Shown: piece by piece, positions 1 through 7,208 of the stretch
Numbering within the stretch: the first letter of the stretch is position 1
How the letters are laid out: each line of letters starts with the position of its first letter
From: Chloroflexota bacterium
GTDB taxonomy: Bacteria > Chloroflexota > Anaerolineae > J102
Direction: 5' to 3'
DNA: 22,940 nucleotides
Assembly: GCA_013152695.1 (NCBI GenBank)
Contig: JAADFV010000409.1
Span: 1 to 22,940 of the forward strand
Program-made: the position numbers and the translations under genes
Notes under the pieces: generated by a model
Told to the model about the DNA's origin: nothing
What the model saw: the letters and a program-made list of their open reading frames with translations, nothing else
Database searches by the model: none

Positions 1-110
1 ACAGTAGACCAGAAAACCTGTAGCCCAGAACACCAGGCCGGTTGTGGGCGAAGCCGCCCCATCCCGGTTTTCCGGTTTACGGGTTTTCCGGGCTACAGAT
101 GGTCTATGTG
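1..110. repeat. Bipartite inverted repeat, hairpin-forming intergenic element
   Basis: Seen in sequence: TAGACC (5-10) pairs with GGTCTA (101-106), and CTGTAGCCC (18-26) pairs with GGGCTACAG (90-98). The enclosed part holds a smaller GGGCG/CGCCC hairpin at about 46-60 and GGTTTTCCGG-like short repeats at about 66-90. The whole could fold into one cruciform-like structure of about 100 bases and may extend past the left edge. No coding potential is convincing here. It could be a MITE-like or REP-like repeat; one copy cannot settle this. Confidence 0.5.
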
Positions 111-117
111 TACAGAT

Positions 118-336
118 CATTTTCATCATTATCGGCGTGCAAACGCTCATGGCATCTGCTCCGAAAAATAGGACGCGGACTAACGCGGACGGACACGGAT
201 GGCTAGCTCAATCGAAGAATGTCCTCGTTTATTCCCGGCCATATCTGCGGGCATCAGCACTATCTGCGTCCTCTTTTCGTTCTTATTGGCGTGCAGCGGC
301 CCATGGTGTCTGCTCTGTGGCAGAATGTGGATGCGC
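118..336. repeat. Modular intergenic repeat, copy A (modules X-Y-Z-X')
   Basis: This stretch shares modules with 10762-10857. Module Y (about 165-210) contains GAAAAATAGGAC, a 10-base periodic run at 174-203 (CGCGGACTAA, CGCGGACGGA, CACGGATGGC) and a GGCTAGCTCAA end. Module X (118-142) reads ATTTTCATCATTATCGGCG. A diverged copy, X', lies at about 273-294. Bases 130-160 and 284-313 form an imperfect direct repeat of about 30 bases. No gene is supported; reading frames crossing the region have no recognisable protein content. Confidence 0.55.
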
Positions 337-1017
337 CTAATCAACAGAGAGAACGTTGACATCGAAAGGTTGGGATGTGGCCAGGGTGGTGTTGTGGGGC
401 CCTATGATTTTGGCATAGAGTGTGTGGCGTCCGGCTGAGGGTGAGAGGATGGAGAAGGACCACAGGCCATTTTCATCGCTAATCGTCTGGCCCAACCATT
501 CGTCGCCATCGAAGATTTGGATGGTGGCATTGGGATCGGCTGTGCCGCTTACGGAAAATGCCTGCCCCGAGTGATAAGTGGCGGCATTGAGATGGAAGCG
601 GGGTGGGTTTTGGATGGGTGGGGCAATGATGATGGTGAGGGGTTCGGAGCTGGCCAGGGGTGTTTTCGGGTCGAGTAAACTTTGAGCCTTAAGCTTGTGT
701 TCGCCGGGGAAGAGGGTCATCGGTAAGGTGAAGCTCCACTGTCCTGTTGCATCGGCGGTTGTGGCACCCAACAAGTTGTCATTATCGTAAATTTGAATGA
801 GGTTACCCGGATCGGCACGACCACTGATCTGAGCAGGGGCATTTGCGGCAAAGACAGCCCCGGAGACAGGGGCACTAAAGGTAGGAATGGTCGACTTCGC
901 TATGCGATATGCCCGGGGCCCTGATACGATGAGGATAACAAGCAATAGCAAGGAAAAGGCCAGTTTCCAACGATCCAGAGGCCAGTACCAGTAAGGAGGA
1001 TTTTCGTATTTGACCAT
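337..1017 (-). CDS. Membrane-anchored protein with two Ig-like domains
   Basis: The product is 226 residues. ATG at 1017 is chosen because AGGAG lies 8 bases upstream; a longer reading to 1092 has no such site and would overlap the upstream gene. Residues 17-33 form one hydrophobic membrane segment after a short cytoplasmic W/Y-rich N-terminus (signal-anchor style). Two homologous beta-rich modules follow at about 45-134 and 139-224. Each has the pattern G-x-A-D-P-x-x-x-I-Q-I-(Y/F)-D and then G-x-W-S-F, typical of bacterial Ig-like (Big) adhesion domains. The gene starts 14 bases after the upstream HhH gene, so they are probably one transcript. An extracytoplasmic structural or adhesion role is inferred; the exact function is unknown. 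Confidence 0.8.
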   Translation of the reverse strand: MVKYENPPYWYWPLDRWKLAFSLLLLVILIVSGPRAYRIAKSTIPTFSAPVSGAVFAANAPAQISGRADPGNLIQIYDNDNLLGATTADATGQWSFTLPMTLFPGEHKLKAQSLLDPKTPLASSEPLTIIIAPPIQNPPRFHLNAATYHSGQAFSVSGTADPNATIQIFDGDEWLGQTISDENGLWSFSILSPSAGRHTLYAKIIGPHNTTLATSQPFDVNVLSVD

Positions 1018-1031
1018 GGCAGCTTCTCCTG

Positions 1032-2123
1032 CTAGGAAACGAGTCGTGCTTGGGCCTGGTCGATCCAGCTGGCAAAGTCTGGCCTGCGCCATTCCGGAGC
1101 TTTGATCACCTGGGCGAGGGTATCTTCATCACTTGTGGCCAGGGCGGCGAAGCTGTCGATGCCTGCTTCGTAGAGACGGGCGGCAAAGGTGGCGCCAATA
1201 CCATCGATCAAGGTGAGATCGTTATCGTTAGCTTCAGGTGGAGGCGCCACTGCGAGAATTTGCGCCTGCTCAATCCAGGTAGTGGTATCTACTTTGCGCC
1301 AGGCAGGGGGATCGACAATGGCATGTAGTTCTTCGGGTGTGCGTGCGGCGAGCTGAGCGAAGCTATTGATGCCGGCTTCATTGAGGATGGCCGCAAATTT
1401 GGCGCCAATACCTTTGATGCGAGTGAGATCGTCGCTGGACGGCAGTTCCGGTATTGAGACCTCGAGATCGGCTTCGGGGGGAATGTCGTCGATAGCAGGG
1501 AGCTGGGGTTGGATGATGTGGGGTAATGCCGGGGGAGCTGGATCGGGGCTCGTTAGAACGATATCCGGCACTTGTGGCAGGGAAAGCTCGGGCTCGCTGA
1601 TATCGATCTCGGCAAGTTCCGACGGGTTGAGCTCAGGATCAGCGAGATCGATTTCCTCCAGTTCGGGCGAAGTAAGCTCGGGGTTAGCAAGGTCGATTTC
1701 CGAGATTTCGGAGGGTATGATCTCAGGGTCAGTCGGATCGATATCCGATATTTCGGGAGGAGGGAGCTCGGGGTCAGCGAGGTCGATTTCCGAAAGCTCA
1801 GAGGGGCTGAGGTCAGGAGCAGTGAGAACGATGTCTGGTATTTCGGCTGGGCTGGATTCTTTTGCGTCTTCCGTGATTGCTGCTGGCTGCGCTGCGACCA
1901 TCTCCTTGCTGAGCTCTTCCAGTTCTGCTTTGAGAGCGTCGATGTGAGCCTCGGCAGCAGCCAGCTCCGCGGTCTGTGCCTGGACCTTGTTGCGTAGTAC
2001 TTCGATTTCTTTTTGATTGGCAATCCATTTGCGGCGCCAGAACCAAAGATCGACTAACCATTCCAGAACAAAGCCAAGCAAGAATCCAAGGAGGAGAAGA
2101 AGCCAGGGGGCCAGATTCGACAT
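1032..2123 (-). CDS. Membrane-anchored helix-hairpin-helix protein with 15-residue repeats
   Basis: The product is 363 residues. The ATG at 2123 is chosen because CAGGAG sits 9 bases upstream; the 24 residues gained from 2195 look non-coding. Order of parts: membrane segment about 5-28; coiled-coil-like stretch 36-76; acidic proline-rich tandem repeats 92-211; then two similar modules at about 232-292 and 302-362. Each module opens D-D/N-L-T-x-I-x-G-I-G-A-x-F-A-A, the DUF4332/helix-hairpin-helix fold of 'flap endonuclease-like' proteins. HhH modules of this type may bind DNA or proteins; no nuclease residues are evident. It lies immediately upstream of the Ig-like gene in the same direction. 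Confidence 0.8.
   Translation of the reverse strand: MSNLAPWLLLLLGFLLGFVLEWLVDLWFWRRKWIANQKEIEVLRNKVQAQTAELAAAEAHIDALKAELEELSKEMVAAQPAAITEDAKESSPAEIPDIVLTAPDLSPSELSEIDLADPELPPPEISDIDPTDPEIIPSEISEIDLANPELTSPELEEIDLADPELNPSELAEIDISEPELSLPQVPDIVLTSPDPAPPALPHIIQPQLPAIDDIPPEADLEVSIPELPSSDDLTRIKGIGAKFAAILNEAGINSFAQLAARTPEELHAIVDPPAWRKVDTTTWIEQAQILAVAPPPEANDNDLTLIDGIGATFAARLYEAGIDSFAALATSDEDTLAQVIKAPEWRRPDFASWIDQAQARLVS
1491..1850 (-). repeat. About eight tandem 45-bp units coding 15-residue acidic/Pro repeats
   Basis: Inside the HhH gene, residues 92-211 divide cleanly into 15-residue units. Examples are PSELSEIDLADPELP, PPEISDIDPTDPEII, PSEISEIDLANPELT, SPELEEIDLADPELN and PSELAEIDISEPELS. The first unit and the sixth share the variant PDIVLTxPD. 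The last unit is strongly diverged. The array forms an acidic, probably extended linker between the membrane/coiled-coil part and the HhH modules. Confidence 0.85.
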
Positions 2124-2353
2124 AATGCGTACTCCTGTGGGGACGGGGGAAATGAGGATATGGTTTACATCGACGCTTGAAATGTTGGCTCTCACCTCGC
2201 TCTGGTGGCTTGCTTGTTAGTGGCTATGGAGCGAAAGGGAGGTGCAAGAAAAAACTGATGGGGGGAGAGTGAGAGTGGTTTGACGCAGTTGACCCAGGAG
2301 GGCGCCGATGCCGAAGTCGACAATAGAGAAATAGTCACACCATTTTGGCTGAT

Positions 2354-2382
2354 AGTGTACATACAGCCCTCCTTTCTGTCAA
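2354..2382 (-). promoter_or_regulatory. Candidate sigma70-type promoter for the HhH/Ig-like genes
   Basis: On the minus strand, TTGACA (2382-2377) is followed after exactly 17 bases by TACACT (2359-2354). The -35 is perfect and the -10 matches 4 of 6. A start near 2347 would give a leader of about 220 bases before the HhH gene. The spacer also contains AGGAGG followed by an ATG at 2362, so a short leader peptide is an alternative reading. Confidence 0.4.
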
Positions 2383-2484
2383 CTGATACCCGATAGCCCC
2401 AGCAGTAGCAAACCGGTTGCCAACATGGTTAGTTTGCCTTTAGCGGTAAATAAATCGCTAGATTTTTTCGCTAGAACCAGAAAA

Positions 2485-2541
2485 CGTTTAAGGCAGAGGC
2501 GCAAAAACGCTAAGAGCTTTTTTTCCTCTTTGCGTTGAAGT
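2485..2541. repeat. Degenerate GCGCAAA/TTTGCG-type intergenic repeat with hairpin
   Basis: CGCTAAGAG (2508-2516) pairs with CTCTTTGCG (2526-2534) with one T-T mismatch, around a T-rich loop. The flanks (AGGCGCAAAAACGC, CTTTGCGTTGAAG) resemble the CGCAAAG-rich dispersed repeats common in intergenic DNA of some environmental bacteria; that resemblance is from memory. Apart from this hairpin and the promoter candidate at 2354-2382, nothing convincing was found in 2124-2865. Confidence 0.4.
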
Positions 2542-2865
2542 CTTCTTGGTTCCGGCTTGTTCGGGTTAGGGGGGCTTGAAGGAACTCCGTTTGAGAGCAT
2601 GGTCAGAGCGGAGGGATGAGGACTTGCATGGAGGGAAATATAGCGGTTCTTGCCAGGTAGGGGCGACTGTTGCTGGTGTAACTTCAGAATTTCTTAATCT
2701 TTTCTTTACGACTTCTTTGACCTTGCGTGCTACCTTGAAGATAGCAACGGATAACACGCCGTTGCTTCGACCGTATGCGATGGTCAGTGGTCAATCGTCC
2801 AGAGTCACGACAATGATCACCTCAGCATCGAAAAGTCACCGCCTTTCCCCTCAAGGAGATTTATC

Positions 2866-3258
2866 ATGATACGCAAAAGTTTTCTACTCAGCATTCTCAT
2901 GCTTACTGTGGGAATAGGGGCAGCAGGTTGTCGCCCTGTACCTGCACCGCCTCTGCCTCCCGAAGCCGGGCCCAACGTAATGCCGGGCTGGGGTTGGCTT
3001 ACGGCACCGATGGGTTGCCTGCTCCCTCTGTTCATTGGCGTTGTCGTTATCTTGGCCGCCATCGGTCTTTTTTCTTTGGTCAAGGAAAAATGGCCGGCGG
3101 GACGAACCCTTTTGGGTTCAGGCTCCGCTCCTTCAGCCAAAGAAATCGTAAAGGCGCGCTACGCGCGTGGTGAGATTGATCGCCAGGAATACCGGCGCCT
3201 CTTACACGATCTTGATGAAGCCGCACAAAGTCAGCCCCCCTTTAAGGAGGACGAATGA
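2866..3258 (+). CDS. SHOCT-domain membrane protein / putative lipoprotein
   Basis: The product is 130 residues. An AAGGAG (2853-2858) precedes the ATG by 7 bases and fixes the start. The N-terminus is a signal peptide (positive MIRK, hydrophobic 6-18) ending in GAAGC, a weak lipobox with Cys22. A proline-rich linker (23-45) and a second membrane segment (about 53-73) follow. Residues 91-117 match the SHOCT pattern (short C-terminal domain): KARYARGEIDRQEYRRLL. SHOCT domains occur at the end of many small membrane proteins and probably mediate oligomerisation; no enzyme activity is implied. The stop overlaps the next start, so the two genes are probably co-translated. Confidence 0.75.
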   Translation: MIRKSFLLSILMLTVGIGAAGCRPVPAPPLPPEAGPNVMPGWGWLTAPMGCLLPLFIGVVVILAAIGLFSLVKEKWPAGRTLLGSGSAPSAKEIVKARYARGEIDRQEYRRLLHDLDEAAQSQPPFKEDE

Positions 3259-3599
3259 AACCGGCACGCAAAGGGGGACCACCACCTCATCCTCCGGCAG
3301 AAATGTCACCACCACAGGATTCTCGAACTGTAGAGCTTCGCGCCGGCTTTGAGTTGGACAGTGCCTATCGAGAGATGCGTCGGGCAGAACTCTTGCTCGA
3401 GCAAATGGAATCCTTTGTCCCTCCGGCGCCGGAAATAATCGACGCCAGGCAAGTACTGGAACTGGCATCCACCCTCTATCGGAAATCCTACCAGGCATAC
3501 ACTGCCGCTCAGCACCTTCGAGCAGCCGAATATGCCGTCGCCGTCAAAGATTTATTACGTGCCGTGGAGAAATTCTACAACATCGCCATTACACCCTGA
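3255..3599 (+). CDS. Small helical protein of unknown function
   Basis: The product is 114 residues and I do not recognise the family. The start overlaps the preceding stop (ATGA), and an excellent AAGGAGG lies at 3243-3249. The first 25 residues are Pro/Arg-rich and probably disordered. The rest (about 28-112) is predicted to be alpha-helical and alanine-rich, with pairs of long helices split by a VPPAPE turn at 55-60, resembling a TPR-like or four-helix bundle. There is no signal peptide, membrane segment or Cys motif. Its coupling to the SHOCT protein suggests a cytoplasmic partner of that membrane protein; this is inference. Confidence 0.65.
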   Translation: MKPARKGGPPPHPPAEMSPPQDSRTVELRAGFELDSAYREMRRAELLLEQMESFVPPAPEIIDARQVLELASTLYRKSYQAYTAAQHLRAAEYAVAVKDLLRAVEKFYNIAITP

Positions 3600-3701
3600 T
3601 TCGGTTAGTCAGTTCTGGCGAAAGTGATTTTCCGCGATCAAAAGAACCTGGCAACAGCTGTTCGAGCAGCAAGCAAACTAAGGCATAGAAAGGCAACAGA
3701 A

Positions 3702-4892
3702 ATGATCAACACAGACAGAGATCAAGACAACACAGCTACTTTGCCCACGTATATTTGGGGGGCAGCCAGACGGAATAGCATTCTTGTTTTGCTCATCCTG
3801 CTCCTGGTTGCCCTCACCTTGCTGCAAGGGTACGGGCTCAGGGATATCGCCACTTATTACAAATGGGTGGAGTGGAACACAATTGCTGCCCTCACAGGCA
3901 TCCTCATCATCACCACCGGGGTGAGGGAAAGCAACTTTCTCGGTAAGGTCGCCAGCCAGATTTTGCACGGCCCCATGTCGGAGCGATATCTGGCCGGCTT
4001 GCTGATCATGCTTTCTGCTCTGCTGGCAACAGTTCTGACCAATGACATCACCTTGTTCATTATCGTTCCCTTGACGATGAGCCTGCAGGCCCAGCTTAAA
4101 AATGACATCACGAAAATCATCGTTTTCGAAATCATTGCCGTCAACGTCGGATCGGCCTTGACGCCTCTCGGTAACCCGCAGAATCTGTTCTTGTGGCATG
4201 AATGGGGGCTTTCTTTCAGTGCCTTTGTTGTCAAAATGATGCCTCTCGTCATCCTTTTGCTTTTGTTGCTCCTGATCCTTGCCCGATTTTCTTTCACAGA
4301 ACATAGATTGAAGGTGATGACTCACACAAACGAGGATTACGATGCACGGCTTCTCATCTTCTCGTTGCTGATGCTGTGTGGATATCTGGTTGCATTCGAG
4401 CTGAGATGGGCAGTCCTCACCCTACCTCTCATCGCCTTCGTGGTGTATGCTGTTTTCTACAGGCATGTTCTGCAGCAGGTAGATTGGCCTGTCCTGCTCA
4501 TTTTTATCCTCATGTTTGTTGATTTTGGTCTCATATCCGAACTCAAGCCGGTTGTTGTACTGATGGAACGAGTTGGTCAGATGGGCACAGGCGGCATCTT
4601 TTTGTGTGCTTTGCTGATTTCGCAGGCCATCAGCAACGTCCCGGCAGCCATTCTCCTTTCTCGTTTCTCTCACAATTGGCTGGCCATTGCTTATGGCGTC
4701 AATGTGGGGGGGAATGGCCTTGTCATCGCCTCCCTGGCGAACCTGATTGCCCTGAGAATGGCAGGAAGTACAAGAATTTGGCTCAAGTTTCACGAGTTTT
4801 CTCTGATTTATCTCTCGGTTAGCGCTTTTCTGATTTACTTTCTGCTTCGGTCGCACTCTGAGCAGTGGTTGGCCACTCTTGGTAGGTTATGA
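3702..4892 (+). CDS. ArsB/NhaD/SLC13-type ion transporter (permease)
   Basis: The product is 396 residues from ATG 3702, with AAAGG about 9 bases upstream; the frame stays open back to a GTG at 3624 with no ribosome site. There are roughly 10-11 hydrophobic segments in two pseudo-repeats. Hallmarks are LTNDITLFIIVPLTM and GSALTPLGNPQNLFLW in the first half, and ISNVPAAILL with GGNGLVIASLANLIALR in the second. These paired 'N-P / helix-break' motifs are characteristic of the ion transporter superfamily containing ArsB, NhaD and CitM/SLC13. The substrate (arsenite, Na+/H+ or an organic/inorganic anion) cannot be told from sequence. It is followed after about 50 bases by a two-component system that may regulate it. 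Confidence 0.75.
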   Translation: MINTDRDQDNTATLPTYIWGAARRNSILVLLILLLVALTLLQGYGLRDIATYYKWVEWNTIAALTGILIITTGVRESNFLGKVASQILHGPMSERYLAGLLIMLSALLATVLTNDITLFIIVPLTMSLQAQLKNDITKIIVFEIIAVNVGSALTPLGNPQNLFLWHEWGLSFSAFVVKMMPLVILLLLLLLILARFSFTEHRLKVMTHTNEDYDARLLIFSLLMLCGYLVAFELRWAVLTLPLIAFVVYAVFYRHVLQQVDWPVLLIFILMFVDFGLISELKPVVVLMERVGQMGTGGIFLCALLISQAISNVPAAILLSRFSHNWLAIAYGVNVGGNGLVIASLANLIALRMAGSTRIWLKFHEFSLIYLSVSAFLIYFLLRSHSEQWLATLGRL

Positions 4893-4952
4893 TTTGCTTA
4901 AATTCTCTGCTACCAGTACACTGCCCACGACGATATTTTCATGAGGTTTATG

Positions 4953-5663
4953 ATGAACGAGCATGGTATTGAGCCCCCTTCCGGGCCTCGTATTCTGATC
5001 ATTGAAGATGAGCCCACGATCATTGAATTTTTACGTACGGGTCTGGCCTATGAAGGATACCAGATCGTGGTTGCTCCAGATGGTAACACCGGTTTTAGTG
5101 TCGCCAGTGATGAAGATTTTGATCTGATCATTCTTGATATCATGCTTCCTGATATGGATGGTTTCGAGATTTGCCGTAAGCTCCGGGCCAGGGGGAACGA
5201 TGTGCCTGTGATCATGCTCACTGCTCGTCGTGAAATATCCGACCGTGTAACCGGTTTGGACCTGGGTGCGGATGATTACGTGACCAAGCCTTTTAGCTTT
5301 GCCGAACTCCTGGCCCGCATTCGCGCCCTTTTGCGCCGGCAAGGAAAGCAGAGCGAGCCCCATCTTATCCAGGCTGCCGACTTGGTTCTCGACACCGAGT
5401 CTCATGTTGTCACCCAAGCCGGCCGCGTCATCCATCTTACCCCGACCGAATTTACCCTCCTGGAGCTTTTTATGCGGCATCCTCGCCGGGTTTTCACGCG
5501 GGAAACGCTTCTCAACCGTATTTGGGGATACGAATTTGAAGGTGACACCAATGTTGTCGATGTTCATATCAGCCATTTGCGGGAAAAGATCGGTGATCGG
5601 CCACCGCGCTTGATCCAAACGGTTTACGGTCTTGGTTATGCCTTCCATCCCGAAGATGAATGA
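4953..5663 (+). CDS. OmpR/PhoB-family response regulator
   Basis: The product is 236 residues from ATG 4953, preferred because GAGG (4943-4946) is spaced 6 bases from it; in-frame ATGs at 4941 and 4950 are alternatives. The receiver domain occupies about residues 12-125, with acidic pair E18-D19, phospho-acceptor D62 (ILDIMLPDMDG), T90 (MLTAR) and K112 (VTKPF). A winged-helix DNA-binding domain follows (about 140-232), with the transactivation loop and recognition helix around TNVVDVHISHLREKI and the closing hairpin TVYGLGYAF. The gene overlaps the downstream histidine kinase by 4 bases, so the pair is a cognate two-component system. The target is unknown; the neighbouring permease is the obvious candidate. 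Confidence 0.93.
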   Translation: MNEHGIEPPSGPRILIIEDEPTIIEFLRTGLAYEGYQIVVAPDGNTGFSVASDEDFDLIILDIMLPDMDGFEICRKLRARGNDVPVIMLTARREISDRVTGLDLGADDYVTKPFSFAELLARIRALLRRQGKQSEPHLIQAADLVLDTESHVVTQAGRVIHLTPTEFTLLELFMRHPRRVFTRETLLNRIWGYEFEGDTNVVDVHISHLREKIGDRPPRLIQTVYGLGYAFHPEDE

Positions 5664-7159
5664 ACATGAAGAAATGGAATGATTTGTCCTTACGCTTCCG
5701 CCTGACCCTGCTTTACACCTTACTCTTAGCTCTGCTTCTCACTGTTCTCAGCGGGGGCTTGTACTGGGACACACACCGATTTTTACTTGAAAGTACAGCC
5801 ACCCGCTTACGTGCTCAGGCCAAGCCCGTGATCGAGCGCTGGACCAATCCCGAACTCCCTGCTGCCCTCCCTTCGCCTGCTCTGCCAACACCCCCCTCTT
5901 CCACTTCACCCCAGCCGCCCACCGCCGAAAATCTATCCGATATTGCCGGAGGGCTGGCGCGCGATTTAACTTCTCGGGATACGGTGGCGCTCATCCTCGA
6001 CCGTGAGGGCCAAGTCATTGCCAACGGCAAAAAACTGGCGGAAGAACCCTCAGCCCCCCCTCCCGACCGGCGTTACTATGAGCGTGCTCTGGCCGGGGAG
6101 AACGAGGTGAATTACATCACCTGCCTCGATGGCCAGGATATGCTGGTGCTGCTGATTCCCTGGCGCCGCGCCCCGGCGAGCCCCGAGATTCTCGGCGTGA
6201 TTCAGCTCAGCACACCTTTATTACCCATCGATCAAATTCTTTTCCGGCAACGTCTCATGTTGGGGTTCGGCATTGCTTTGATGCTGTTGGCCGGTATGGC
6301 GGGCGGGCTCTGGCTGACTTCATCCACACTAAAACCCCTGAATCGCATGGTCACCACCTGCCGTAACATCGCCGCAGGGGATTTGAGCCAACGGCTGCAT
6401 CTCTCCCAGCGTCAGGATGAAATTGGCCAACTGGCAAGCGCTTTTGACCACATGGTAGAGCGTATCGAAGCCTCTTTCGAAGCACAGCGTCAGTTCGTGG
6501 CCAATGCCGCCCACGAATTGCGTACCCCCCTCACTGCTTTACAAGGCTCCCTCGAGGTGCTATTGCGTGGCTCTCAGGATGATCCTGCGGCCGTAGCGCG
6601 GTTGACGCAGGGCATGTACCGGGAGGTCGTCCGCCTGTCGCGCTTGTGCGAGCAATTGCTGGACCTGACTCGCATCGATGCCTCGACCTCCATCCACAAA
6701 CAACGAGTCGACCTGGCGCTCTTTTTCGAAGAATTCATCCCCCAGGCACGCCTTTTGGCCCATGACCGTAATGTAATTCTGGAAGCGGGAGCACCCATCA
6801 CCATCCTCGTCGATCCCGACGCCCTCAAAGAAATACTGTTCAATCTTGTCGATAATGCTGTGCAGCACACAGAAGCGGGCGGGGTCATCACTCTGGGCTG
6901 GCAGGCGTCGAGCGTTGCTGTAGAAATGTGGGTTGAAGACGATGGTGAGGGGATCGCGGCTCATGATCTGCCGCATATCTTCGAGCCTTTTTACCGCGGA
7001 GATTCGTCACGTTCACGGCGGCGCGGAGGCACCGGCCTAGGGCTTGCCTTGGTACAAGCCCTGCTCAAGGCGCATGATGGTCGTATTCGGGCGGACAGTG
7101 AAGTGGGGCAGGGGACTCGCTTCACTATCATCCTCCCCCTTATCCCTGAAAACACCTAG
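5660..7159 (+). CDS. HAMP-containing sensor histidine kinase
   Basis: The product is 499 residues; its start overlaps the regulator stop by 4 bases. It has TM1 about 13-33, an extracytoplasmic region about 34-195 with a Pro/Ser-rich stretch at 67-87 and a PAS/Cache-like part with a DREGQVIANG motif, TM2 about 197-219, and HAMP about 220-272. HisKA has phospho-His285 in AAHELRTPL. The HATPase_c domain has an N box with N395/N399, a G1 box DDGEGI (427-432), an F box FEPFYRG and a G2 box GGTGLGLAL (456-464). All catalytic motifs are intact. The signal is unknown. The proline-rich insert directly after TM1 is unusual for the class but not diagnostic. Confidence 0.93.
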   Translation: MNMKKWNDLSLRFRLTLLYTLLLALLLTVLSGGLYWDTHRFLLESTATRLRAQAKPVIERWTNPELPAALPSPALPTPPSSTSPQPPTAENLSDIAGGLARDLTSRDTVALILDREGQVIANGKKLAEEPSAPPPDRRYYERALAGENEVNYITCLDGQDMLVLLIPWRRAPASPEILGVIQLSTPLLPIDQILFRQRLMLGFGIALMLLAGMAGGLWLTSSTLKPLNRMVTTCRNIAAGDLSQRLHLSQRQDEIGQLASAFDHMVERIEASFEAQRQFVANAAHELRTPLTALQGSLEVLLRGSQDDPAAVARLTQGMYREVVRLSRLCEQLLDLTRIDASTSIHKQRVDLALFFEEFIPQARLLAHDRNVILEAGAPITILVDPDALKEILFNLVDNAVQHTEAGGVITLGWQASSVAVEMWVEDDGEGIAAHDLPHIFEPFYRGDSSRSRRRGGTGLGLALVQALLKAHDGRIRADSEVGQGTRFTIILPLIPENT

Positions 7160-7208
7160 CACTCAGTCAAATCTACTTTGAAGGAAAATGATAGCGGCCT
7201 GTCTCACT

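Noticed and set aside
44..340. Possible 98-codon plus-strand reading frame at the left edge
   Set aside because: It runs through the repeat mosaic, shows no protein-like composition and has no ribosome site.
1491..1850. CRISPR-like repeats
   Set aside because: The 45-bp units are diverged, contiguous and in frame within a gene; there are no unique spacers.
1366..1947. 193-codon Ser/Gly-rich plus-strand reading frame
   Set aside because: It is the antisense reflection of the 15-residue repeats in the HhH gene; low-complexity shadow.
2379..2600. Possible 73-codon minus-strand reading frame (Lys-rich, hydrophobic end)
   Set aside because: It coincides with the degraded CGCAAAG-type repeat, has no ribosome site and no recognisable similarity; probably chance.
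3624..3701. GTG start of the permease at 3624
   Set aside because: No ribosome site precedes it and the added 26 residues look non-coding; the ATG at 3702 fits better.
3678..4325. 215-codon minus-strand reading frame
   Set aside because: It is antisense to the permease gene and consists of Gln/Asp-rich mirror sequence of membrane helices.
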